Of a stretch of DNA of 64,000 bases, positions 55,561 through 64,000 are shown in pieces. Origin of the DNA: Selaginella moellendorffii (lineage: Eukaryota > Streptophyta > Lycopodiopsida > Selaginellales > Selaginellaceae); NCBI RefSeq assembly GCF_000143415.4, contig NW_003314350.1:620001-684000 (forward strand), in the 5' to 3' direction. Within the stretch, counting starts at the first letter, position 1. Each line of letters starts with the position of its first letter. The notes under the pieces were generated by a model that did not search any database, was not told the DNA's origin, and worked only from the letters and a program-made list of their open reading frames with translations. Position numbers and translations under genes: made by a program.

Positions 55561-55998
55561 CTTTTTTTCGCTTGGTTTTAAGAAAACCTAGCTTCCCACA
55601 ACAGGTTTAATGATCGCGAAAAGGTCATTAGTTTTATTAAACTAAAAACTTCACCCATTGTAGAAGACCATTTTAAGATCCAACGGCTAATATTTTTTAT
55701 TAATTAGAATAATTTATATGGAATTAAAGGTGATCTCTTTCGAAGGACTGGGCATGATGACAAGTTACACCATTGCCAGGCCCATTGCCAGGCACAGAGA
55801 GAAGCAAGGATTAATTGTTGCAGGCGAGCTACAACAAAAATTTAAGACAATCCATTTTAATTTAAACATCTTTTCATATCGAAGCTTGTTTATAGATGAG
55901 CTTAAGAATTTTCTACTAAGCCACTAAGTTGATGGCTGTTGTGGACTGATTCTCACTCCACAACACATTTTGATATCGGCAGTAGATTGTGTGGTGCT
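55561..55998 (+). pseudogene. kinase upstream fragment and RabGAP exon 7 fragment (unit 5)
   Basis: Collinear with 36128-36560: kinase upstream sequence, then FEGLGMMTSYTIA and a stop at 55927, then the 3' end of the diverged kinase fragment up to GTGGTGCT, where the chromovirus is inserted. Confidence 0.75.
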
Positions 55999-57146
55999 TG
56001 TAAGCCACAAATTTTTCCTTTCCAATTTGCCAACTTACCTCGTCTATCCGTCCAACACTGCCTTGGTTTTTGCTAAGTTCCCTCGCCAAGGTTCTCGCCT
56101 ATGGTACCAGCTCCTACTTGGTTTCAGCTACTCACTGCACGAGCAACGGGGTGTTAGCCATCCTTCCACGGATTCCCAAATCACTCCTAATCCCCCTCCC
56201 CGGGTTAGACTGGACTTAAGGTTCGGCTACACTCCCCGCAAGCATAAGCAACCAAGCACACCAAGCTTCCAGGTTCCTAACATCCCTTGGTACCACAAGA
56301 CTTGATCATGGGACCCTCTAAATCCCAAGTCTTGAGTGCAACACTTGCTTCGGGATGCCGGGGCGAAACACCGTGGCCTAGCGGCCCGGTATGGGTACCT
56401 CTCGCCCCCCACTTCCATCCCGAAGGAAGGCCCAAGCCCCTAGGAAGGGCGAGGACCAATGAGCCGCATGGTACTCAAGTGGGGCACCACTCCACATGAG
56501 CCGGGAGCACCGCAATCGGTTTCCCTTTCGGGAGTGGGAGCTGCTCTTGAGCACTTCCTTGGATGGCCCCTCCGGCACCAGCTAAGTCCATGTTCACTCC
56601 CACCCAAGGCCCCTCGGTCCCAGTCTCAACCTCAAGTCGGTTTGGAAGCCCAACTGGAGAGTCCCTTCAAAACTGGTTCCTGGACCTCACTATCCCTACT
56701 ATACTTTTGGAACCCCCTGCAGCCCCTCCCCCCTGGGGGACGCACGCTTTGGGCTTTCACCCCTTGACCCGTATTAGTATTTGGACTTAGTCTCTGGCTC
56801 GATCTCGGATCCGATTTCGGATCCGACTTCGGATTCGGTCTCGGACTCGATCGCGGACTCGATCTCGGACCCGATCTCGGGCCCGACCTCGGACTCGACT
56901 TTGGACTCGGTCTCGGACCCGATTTCGGATCTCGGACTCCGTCTCGAACTCGGTCTTGAACTCGGACTCGAACTCGGTCCCCGAGTCAGTCTCGGACTTG
57001 ATTCCGGACTCTATCTCGAACTCGGTCCTAGAGTCGGTCTTGGACTCAATCTTTGACTTGGTCCCATCCGATGAACTCTTTGTCATTTTGGTCATGCTTT
57101 CGGGGTTCCTTTAGCCTATGACACCTCGGCGGGTTGGTTCCTTACA
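55999..57146 (-). repeat. chromovirus 3' LTR
   Basis: 1,148 bp; includes the CTCGGA-type repeat at 56790-57060. Confidence 0.93.
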
Positions 57147-57560
57147 ACTCCACCACCCATAGAAGAAGTTCGATGCCCACATCAAACGTCTCTTTTTTTT
57201 TTTTTTTATCCCACGACTTGTTGACCATGTCTCCAGGGGCATCCCCCCACTTAGCAGTGTGCCTAAGTCAGCCTCCCCGGCCAAGAGCCCATGACAACGG
57301 AATATAGGTGTCCCTATACTCCTCACCTCACCACGCCCTAGTATGGGGTCGAGACTTGAACCCAGCCTTGCTTTACTAGGGGGTTGGGACTCGAACCCAA
57401 CCTCCGTAGAATACGTCTACGGATTCGACATCCCCGCAGGGAGTCGGGCGTAGCTCCCTACGCCTGGTCGACCTAGCTAACCCATGCTAATTAGCTTACC
57501 TTCGGCGCGCCTTCGGGTCCCAACATATGCCATTGCTCAACTTCTCAAATTGATATATTT
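57147..57560 (-). other. chromovirus 3' untranslated region
   Basis: Between the chromodomain stop and the 3' LTR on the element strand. Contains a run of T (A on the element strand) near 57191-57206 and the purine tract next to the LTR. No coding sequence is seen. Confidence 0.6.
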
Positions 57561-57716
57561 TTAATTGAACTTTGCATAAGTACATAGAGTTCTGCCATGC
57601 AGAAATTCCTCCACAAGATCTCGCGCGTTCGCTAGGTTCTCCTCCGGTTCCCATGTTGCTTCGCAGTGTGGAAATCCTTTCCACTTCACATGGAACTCTC
57701 TCACCTCGTGTCCTTG
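57561..57716 (-). CDS. chromodomain of the chromovirus (after a TGA)
   Basis: Follows the integrase end in the same frame after TGA at 57717-57719. It reads REFHVKWKGFPHCEATWEP and EENLANARDLVEEF, a clear chromodomain with the FHVKWKG strand and a Trp cage, which tethers integration to modified histones in this family. It ends at TAA 57561-57563. CGA in an Arg-rich linker is a likely ancestor of the TGA; this is inferred. Confidence 0.85.
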   Translation of the reverse strand, partial: QGHEVREFHVKWKGFPHCEATWEPEENLANARDLVEEFLHGRTLCTYAKFN

Positions 57717-60700
57717 TCACTTGCTCTTGCGCGCATTGAGGATGGCCTCGACTTCGTATTCCTCTTCCCCTTGGATAACCTCAGGTAAAGGTCTTATTTG
57801 GTCCTTGCGAAGCGGATCCTCAAAATACGGCTTGAGTAAATTCACGTGGAACACGGGATGCATCTTCCCCATCTCTCGAGGAAGTCGGAGTCGGTAAGCC
57901 ACTTTACCGATTCGAGCCTCAATCTCGTAAGGCCCCGCAAACCTGCTTAAGGAACTCAAGATCAATTCATTTACAGGAATACATGCATTTTTACCTTTGG
58001 GTCAACTTTCGGCTGATCCCACTTGGTAGCCTGAGGTTTTTGGTGTTCAGCCACACCTTCTCCCCAACTTGGAACTCTACATCCCGGCGCTTTAGGTTCG
58101 CGTACTTGGTTTGCCTTTGTTGAGCCCGTTCCAAGGAATCCCTCACTAGATTCCAAATGTTGAGTCTTTCTGCCGTGAATGCCTCCACTGTGGGTAGCTC
58201 TCCATGATACTCGGCCACGCCGAGTTCCACAGGACCTTCAATAGCTCGCCCATTGATGACTTCCCATGGACTCACCCCGATGCTCGAATGTGGTGAGTTG
58301 TTATAACACATTTCCGCAAGTCCCAAATGACTTACCCAGTCGGTCTGGTCTCCCGAGACATAGCATCGCAAATAATCCTCCAGCTGCCTATTCACCCTTT
58401 CCGTTTGTCCGTCTGTCAAGAAGTGTTAGTGCCATCAATCTTGACTTAATACCCATTACCTATCTGTGGGTGATAGGCTGTGCTGAATTTCAACTTGGTG
58501 CGATACTGTTCTAGGAGTGTCCTCCAGAACCTACTGGTGAAGATCTTATCTCGATCTGAGATAATCTCTTCCGGCCTTCCCCGCACTCGAACCACTTGTT
58601 CGAAGAACAGCTTCGCCACACCTTCCGCATCCACCTCCGTTGTGGTGGGTATGAAATGTGCCATCTTCGAAAATTGATCCACCACGAATATCGCATCGAA
58701 CCCCTCGCTTGGGGGTAGTCCCGTGATGAAGTCCATCGTAAGACATTTCCACGGACGATCTGGAATTGGGATGCTTTGCAACAAGCCCCCACTAGCCTTA
58801 GTCACGGCTTTGACTTGCTGACATGTTGGACATGTCTTTACATAGTCTTGGACGTCCTTAGCCATATCTGGCCAATGGTACTTCCTCTTGAGTAAGCCCA
58901 TCGTCTTGGGCACTCCGCCGTGTCCCGCAAGAGGTCCGTCATGACACTCTTCTAAGGCTACCTTCCTTAGTCCCCCTTCTGGAACATACACCCTCGTTTG
59001 CTTGTAATAAATGAGTCCGTTGCGTTCCGCATAGCCCGTTTTCTCTTCCGTTGGCAGCTCACCTCTCTGGTGGGCTTCCCGCACCTCCAGATTCCTCAAC
59101 AACACTTCTTGTGCTAGACCATCATTCTCATATGCTGTCCGCACATCGTCCCAGAAGGTTGCTGTTGCGCTGGAGATCGCCAACCTCAAGCTCGCTTTTC
59201 GACTTAGCGCATCTGCCACGATGTTGCTCTTCCCAGGCTTGTACAGAATCTCGCAATCAAACTCGGCCAAGGCATTGGCCCACCGACCTTGTTTCCCTCT
59301 CAGGTCGGGTTGTGACAAGAAGTGTTTCGTTGCCACATTGTCCGTGTAAACCTTGAAGTGTCTCCCAAGGTAGTGTCGCCACTCCTTGAGCGCCTTGACC
59401 ACCGCAAACAATTCCTTCTCGTGGGCAGGCCACTTCCATTGAGCCTTGTCCAGCTTCTTCAAGAAGAATGCTACTAGATGGTTGTCTTGCTTCAAAACTG
59501 CGCCCAACGCAAAGTCCGAAGCATCCGTGTCTACCTCAAAGTCCTTACCAAAGTCTAGTAATGCCAACACCGGAGCCTTCCTCAACTTCCCTTTGAGGTG
59601 GACGAATGCCGCCTCGCATTCCGCTGTCCATACCATCTTCCCTTTTCCTGTTTGATCCGTTAAGGGCAGGGCTACTCTCGAATAGTGTCTGATATACTTT
59701 CGATAGTAGTTGCATAGCCCTAGGAACGCCCTCAACTCATATACATTCGATGGTTGCTCCCATTCCTGGATCGCTTGGACCTTCTCCGGGTCCACCTTGA
59801 GCCCGTCCTGGCCCACCACATGCCCGAGAAACTTTACCTCTTGTTGAGCAAAGTCACATTTGCTCTCTTTAGCATACAGCTTGTGTTCCCTTAGTTTCTC
59901 AAACACCTTCGCCAAGTGTTCGGCATGCTCCTCTAGCGTCTCGCTATAGATCAGGATGTCGTCAATATAGACGACCACGAAGTGATCCAGATAGGGTACA
60001 AAGATGTGGTTCATCAACGCCGAAAACGTTGCCGGCGCATTGCACAGCCCAAAGGGCATCACCAGAAACTCAAAGCTCCCATACCTCGTTCGACAGGTTG
60101 TCTTCTCGACATCTTCCTCAGCTACCCTGATCTGGTAGTATCTTGACCTTAGGTCAATCCTCGAGAAGTATTTTGCCTTTCCCAACCTATCGAACAGGTC
60201 TTCAATCCTTGGCAAAGGGTATTTGTTCTTCTTGGTATACTTGTTGAGCAACCGGTAATCTATGCACATGCGCATAGATCCATCTTTCTTTTTCACAAAT
60301 AATACCGACGCCCCATACGGCGACTTGCTCAACCTAACATACCCTTTGTCCACCAACTCCTCTAGTTGGCACTTGAGCTCCTTGAGTTCTTTTTCGTTCA
60401 AACGATAGGGTGGACGAACCACCGCCTCAGCGCCCTCGACCAGCTCAATCTTATGTTCTATCGGTCGTGCGGGGGGCAACCCCGCTGGTAGCTCCTCCGG
60501 CATGGTATTCTGGAATTGGTCCAACACTCGCTGGATCACTAAAGGCACTTCTTCCGTTCTTGTCTTTTTGTCACTCTTCACCGAGAGTAAGCACAAAAAG
60601 GCTGCCTTAGTTCCTTTAGTGAGTTGTCCTCTCGTGGACACCAGGTTTAAGCAGGATTCTTTGGCCTTGCTTTGCCCTACCTTTAGATCCTGGGCCTCCA

Positions 60701-61523
60701 CCCTCGATCTTCTTCCTTGGGCATTCGCCAGTACCATAAGGTTCCTACCTTGTCCATGTAGGGCTACCACGAACCGATTGAACCAATCCATTCCGAAGAT
60801 CACGTCAAATCCCGCCATGTCCAACACGGTGAAATCCATGTCTACTTTCCATGTCCCTACTTCGACTTTCGCTTGTCGAAGTACCTCATCGGTGCTTTGG
60901 CTACCTTGAACAAACTCTATAGTCCTTGGTTCGCCTAGCCGCTGCACCGTTAGTCCGGCTTGCCGGACTATGTCTGCAGCCACAAAATTATCCGAAGCAC
61001 CTGTGTCAATAAGGATCTTAACAAAGCTACCTCCGAGCTTCCCTCGGAGGGCTAGTAGATGTCGCGAACGACTCTCTACCAAAGTTGCTCGTGTAATGAG
61101 TAACTTTGAGTTAGGGACTGGATCACATACCTCATTTTGGACTTCACCCGACTTGATGGCCATATTGGCTCTGGCCTTCTTCGGGTAGGGACATTCCCTC
61201 GAAAAGTGTCCCACTTCACCGCAGTTGTAGCATACGTTGTTTCCCACGCTGCTATACGACTTGACCTTCTTATCCGTGGGTTTGTCTCTTTTCGCTTGAC
61301 TCCCCCACGTACTTGCTCGCTGGCCACCGGATTTGCCTTTCCGGAACCCCGAGGACTCATTCTTAGAGAAACTCTTCTTGAATTTCCCCTTGCTATATGT
61401 TCCCCTTGGTTTGGCCCCTTTCCTAAATGTGGATCCCGACCCCGTCGTGTTCCCCTTTCGCAGGTTATCGTTAAAATGCACCTTGATGGCCGCATCCAAC
61501 GCTTCCTTGTAGTTGGTCGGGTT
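57717..61523 (-). CDS. chromovirus pol (zinc knuckle, protease, RT, RNase H, integrase)
   Basis: One frame from 61523 to 58446 carries the gag zinc knuckle [14 protein letters not shown], protease [12 protein letters not shown], reverse transcriptase with [14 protein letters not shown] and the YIDD active site, RNase H ([32 protein letters not shown]), and integrase with the HHCC zinc finger and its first two catalytic Asp ([10 protein letters not shown] and IISDRDKIF). The third catalytic residue lies in a second frame (58412-57995, [13 protein letters not shown]) and the integrase C-terminus in a third (57942-57720, [21 protein letters not shown]). The breaks coincide with two GT-AG segments listed separately. 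Everything else in RT and RNase H looks intact. Confidence 0.9.
57943..57994 (-). other. intron-like segment 2 in integrase (52 nt)
   Basis: On the minus strand it starts G|GTAAAAATGC and ends CTTAAGCAG|G. Removing it joins LTQR to the FAGPYEIE block in one frame; left in, a TAA is read at once. 52 nt equals the short introns of host genes in this window. Confidence 0.65.
58413..58459 (-). other. intron-like segment 1 in integrase (47 nt)
   Basis: On the minus strand it starts ATAG|GTAATGGG and ends CTTCTTGACAG|AC, with a branch-point-like ACTAAC about 15-20 nt before the AG. Removal restores one frame through the conserved motif carrying the third catalytic residue; retention gives TAA after five codons. 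Confidence 0.68.
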
Positions 61524-62330
61524 CTAGCGCATCACCTCACCGCGAGCCCAGGTTTGCAAACCTGATATGAAGGCATGGAACGCATCCATATCCCCTATGT
61601 CCATGACAAGTATCCTCTTTGCCATGAACCCATTCACATATTCCTGGATGGTTCCAGTCTGCTTCAGCCTACTCAGTTCATCCCTCAGATGCAGAGTGGC
61701 ATTCGGAGGAACATATGTTGCGCGGATCCTCGCCTTCATCATGTCCCAAGTGACCACCGGTCCTTCGTTGGCCTCCGTTGTTCTCCACCAAGACTTGGCA
61801 TTATCTGCTAAGTATGGTTTTGCACATGGGACCTTCTCCGAGCTTGGTAACCGCAACGCTCGGAAGTAGTCCTCCATATCATAAAACCAATCCTCCACCA
61901 CCTTATAGTCATTCACTCCCTTGAAGACCGGTGGGGGCTTTGGTTTGTACTTGGGAACTGCCTGAGGGACTGATTCCACTTCAGTCTGTTCGACCTTGTC
62001 TGGTTTTGCCTCAGTCCCTGCCGAAGGGTCCGCACCTTCTGCGCTGCCAGCATCCGCAGTCTTTCGCCTTTTCTTCCGCTTCTCGTCACGCTTTAGCTTG
62101 CATACGAGAGTCTCCAGCAGGGCATTGGTCTGCGCCAATTGACCTTCTAGAACGTCCAATCGAGCCTTGGACGACCGAACCTCGCCACCGGACTCCTGTT
62201 TGGAAGTTTCCTCACTGGAGTCCTCCTCATGCAAGGATTCCTCATCCATAGCCTCTTGTTCGACCGGAGGCTCCAGCTCTGGCGGAGGTTCCGTCTCCAC
62301 CTGGGTTCGCTTACGCCCTGCCCTTGCCAT
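61524..62330 (-). CDS. chromovirus gag (amino-terminal part)
   Basis: 268 aa from ATG at 62330. Acidic and Lys/Arg-rich N-terminal region with a coiled-coil-like segment (LDVLEGQLAQTNALLETLV), then the retrotransposon gag domain (VFKGVNDYKVVEDWFYDME, NAKSWWRT, TGTIQEYVNGF). It ends at TAG 61524-61526 after GEVMR, before the zinc knuckle that normally belongs to gag. Probably a mutated CAG (Gln); programmed readthrough is less likely because the stop lies inside gag. Confidence 0.88.
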   Translation of the reverse strand: MARAGRKRTQVETEPPPELEPPVEQEAMDEESLHEEDSSEETSKQESGGEVRSSKARLDVLEGQLAQTNALLETLVCKLKRDEKRKKRRKTADAGSAEGADPSAGTEAKPDKVEQTEVESVPQAVPKYKPKPPPVFKGVNDYKVVEDWFYDMEDYFRALRLPSSEKVPCAKPYLADNAKSWWRTTEANEGPVVTWDMMKARIRATYVPPNATLHLRDELSRLKQTGTIQEYVNGFMAKRILVMDIGDMDAFHAFISGLQTWARGEVMR

Positions 62331-62373
62331 CTCCCAGCAATCCGCCTCTATCCTTCGCTAGAACTGAGGAAAA

Positions 62374-62386
62374 GGCTCCGATACCA
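62374..62386 (-). other. chromovirus primer-binding site
   Basis: TGGTATCGGAGCC on the minus strand, complementary to an initiator Met-tRNA 3' end; three bases separate it from the 5' LTR. Confidence 0.85.
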
Positions 62387-62389
62387 AAT

Positions 62390-63523
62390 TGTAAGCCACA
62401 AATTTTTCCTTTCCAATTTGCCAGCTTACCTCGTCTATCCGTCCAACACTGCCTTGGCTTTTGTTAAGTTCCCTCGCCAAGGTTCTCGCCTATGGTACCA
62501 ACTCCTACTTGGTTTCAGCTACTCACTGCACGAGCAACGGGGTGTTAGCCATCCTTCCACGGATTCCCAAATCACTCCCAATCCCCCTCCCCGGGTTAGA
62601 CTGGACTTAAGGTTCGGCTACACTCCCCGCAAGCACAAGCAACCAAGCACACCAAGCTTCCAGGTTCCTAACATCCCTTGGTACCACAAGACTTGATCAT
62701 GGGACCCTCTAAATCCCAAGTCTTGAGTGCAACACTTGCTTCGGGATGCCGGGGCGAAACACCGTGGCCTAGCGGCCCGGTATGGGTACCTCTCGCCCCC
62801 CACTTCCATCCCGAAGGAAGGCCCAAGCCCCTAGGAAGGGCGAGGACCAATGAGCCGCATGGTACTCAAGTGGGGCACCACTCCACATGAGCCGGGAGCA
62901 CCGCAATCGGTTTCCCTTTCGGGAGTGGGAGCTGCTCTTGAGCACTTCCTTGGATGGCCCCTCCGGCACCAGCCAAGTCCATGCTCACTCCCACCCAAGG
63001 CCCCTCGGTCCCAGTCTCAACCTCAAGTCGGTTTGGAAGCCCAACTGGAGAGTCCCTTCAACTGGTTCCTGGACCTCACTATCCCTACTATACTTTTGGA
63101 ACCCCCTGCAGCCCCTCCCCCCTGGGGGACGCACGCTTTGGGCTTTCACCCCTTGACCCGTATTAGTATTTGGACTTAGTCTCTGGCTCGATCTCGGATC
63201 CGATTTCGGATCCGACTTCGGATTCGGTCTCGGACTCGATCGCGGACTCGATCTCGGACCCGATCTCGGGCCCGACCTCGGACTCGACTTTGGACTCGGT
63301 CTCGGACCCGATCTCGGATCTCGGACTCCGTCTCGAACTCGGACTCGAACTCGGTCCCCGAGTCGGTCTCAGACTTGATTCCGGACTCTATCTCGAACTC
63401 GGTCCTAGAGTCGGTCTTGGACTTGATCTTTGACTTGGTCCCATCCGATGAACTCTTTGTCATTTTGGTCATGCTTTCGGGGTTCCTTTAGCCTACGACA
63501 CCTCAGCGGGTTGGTTCTTTACA
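62390..63523 (-). repeat. chromovirus 5' LTR
   Basis: 1,134 bp; lacks the 12-bp and 2-bp pieces present in the other LTR. Confidence 0.93.
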
Positions 63524-64000
63524 GTGCTATAGTTCTCTAGAATTTAAGAATGATTGATCACATGATCTAGTGTCAATCTTTTCCTCCATAATCAGATTTT
63601 ACACCTCCGGCTACATATTGACAAGCCACTGGAACTCCAGGTTCGATCACTTGTAGCCTTTGAGAAGCTTGTATGCCATCACTCCAAGCCCCCAAACATC
63701 CACTGCCTTTGTGTATGACAATCTCCTGTATCTCTCGATGAAGATATTCTCAGGAGCCATGTACTTCTTTGTCCCACAACACTAGCTCATCTCTCTTGGA
63801 TCGTCGGTTACCACTCCAAATCCACCAATCAGTGGTTCGTCTATGCTTGCATCTTGCAGCTTGGTGAAAACGTTCTCCAGCTTGAGGTCGCGATGGGCAA
63901 CACCCTTCGACTGAGTGTCTCGGCCAGCTTCTTCAGAATCTCGGCTACCTCCTTCTCGCTCAGTGGCCCTTTCATCGCTTGATCCCACAGGCTAGGGCCA
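63524..64000 (-). pseudogene. diverged kinase pseudogene (unit 5), cut by window edge
   Basis: Nearly identical to 36565-37035, including the GFG in place of DFG. It has an extra nonsense codon (TAG where unit 2 has CAG, next to MS) near 63784. Continues beyond the window. Confidence 0.8.

Larger units (their letters stand above)
55999..63523 (-). mobile_element. full-length Ty3/gypsy chromovirus
   Basis: LTRs 55999-57146 (1,148 bp) and 62390-63523 (1,134 bp) begin TGTAAG and end TACA. A perfect 5-bp duplication GTGCT flanks it (55994-55998 and 63524-63528), and the interrupted target matches 36560-36575 of unit 2. On the minus strand the primer-binding site TGGTATCGGAGCC (62386-62374, initiator Met-tRNA type) lies three bases after the 5' LTR, and a purine-rich GGGTGGTGGAGTT precedes the 3' LTR. 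Domain order gag, protease, RT, RNase H, integrase, chromodomain is that of plant chromoviruses. Two nonsense codons (61524-61526 and 57717-57719) break the coding sequence. The LTRs differ by one 12-bp and one 2-bp indel and roughly 16 substitutions, so insertion is fairly young. Confidence 0.95.
48601..64000. repeat. array unit 5 (FucT-PPR-DCD-RabGAP tail-kinase fragment), runs off the window
   Basis: Direct-repeat partner of unit 2, interrupted near its end by the chromovirus (55999-63523). The kinase fragment resumes at 63524 and is cut by the window edge. Confidence 0.75.

Noticed and set aside
61524-61526. Programmed TAG readthrough between gag and pol
   Set aside because: The stop lies before the zinc knuckle, inside gag, not at the gag-pol boundary; a simple CAG to TAG change explains it better.

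Overview
This is a plant nuclear window, most likely from a lycophyte such as Selaginella. That is inferred from very short introns (about 47-70 nt), compact spacing, a land-plant gene set (NF-YA, ATR, xyloglucan endotransglucosylase, GDP-L-galactose phosphorylase, GT37 fucosyltransferases, PLS-like PPR genes) and plant Ty3/gypsy and Ty1/copia elements. No database search was possible.

The first 15 kb is ordinary single-copy sequence with five genes whose exons I could join by hand: NF-YA (+), ATR kinase (+, 14 exons, about 2,588 aa), XTH (+), GDP-L-galactose phosphorylase (-, 7 exons) and a TBC-domain RabGAP (+). The last exon of the RabGAP runs into foreign duplicated sequence.

From about 15 kb to the end lies a decaying tandem array of five units (about 15.1-23.1, 23.1-37.3, 37.3-43.0, 43.0-48.6 and 48.6->64 kb). 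Each starts with an alpha-fucosyltransferase (FucT) copy and a PPR copy. Units 1, 3 and 4 continue with a secreted lectin-like gene and a minus-strand protein kinase; units 2 and 5 continue with a truncated D-cysteine-desulfhydrase-like gene, a TBC exon fragment and a degenerate kinase fragment. Intact members are FucT at 26640 and 49203, kinases at 42925 and 48549 (minus), and the lectin at 40500. The rest are fragments with stops, indels, at least three micro-inversions and in-frame deletions.

Five mobile elements interrupt the array. They are a truncated gypsy fragment (17.6-20.1 kb), a TIR transposon with hAT-like ends that itself contains a solo gypsy LTR (23.3-26.6 kb), a copia deletion derivative with 139-bp LTRs inside a PPR gene (29.06-31.68 kb), and a full-length 7.5-kb gypsy chromovirus (56.0-63.5 kb). 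Exact target-site duplications were read for the copia, the solo LTR and the chromovirus.

The most unusual observations are two frame-restoring GT-AG intron-like segments in the integrase part of the chromovirus, one of them placed before the third catalytic residue; a small AT-rich secreted protein family joining an unrecognised N-terminal region to a bulb-type lectin domain; and repeated micro-inversion within a young tandem array.
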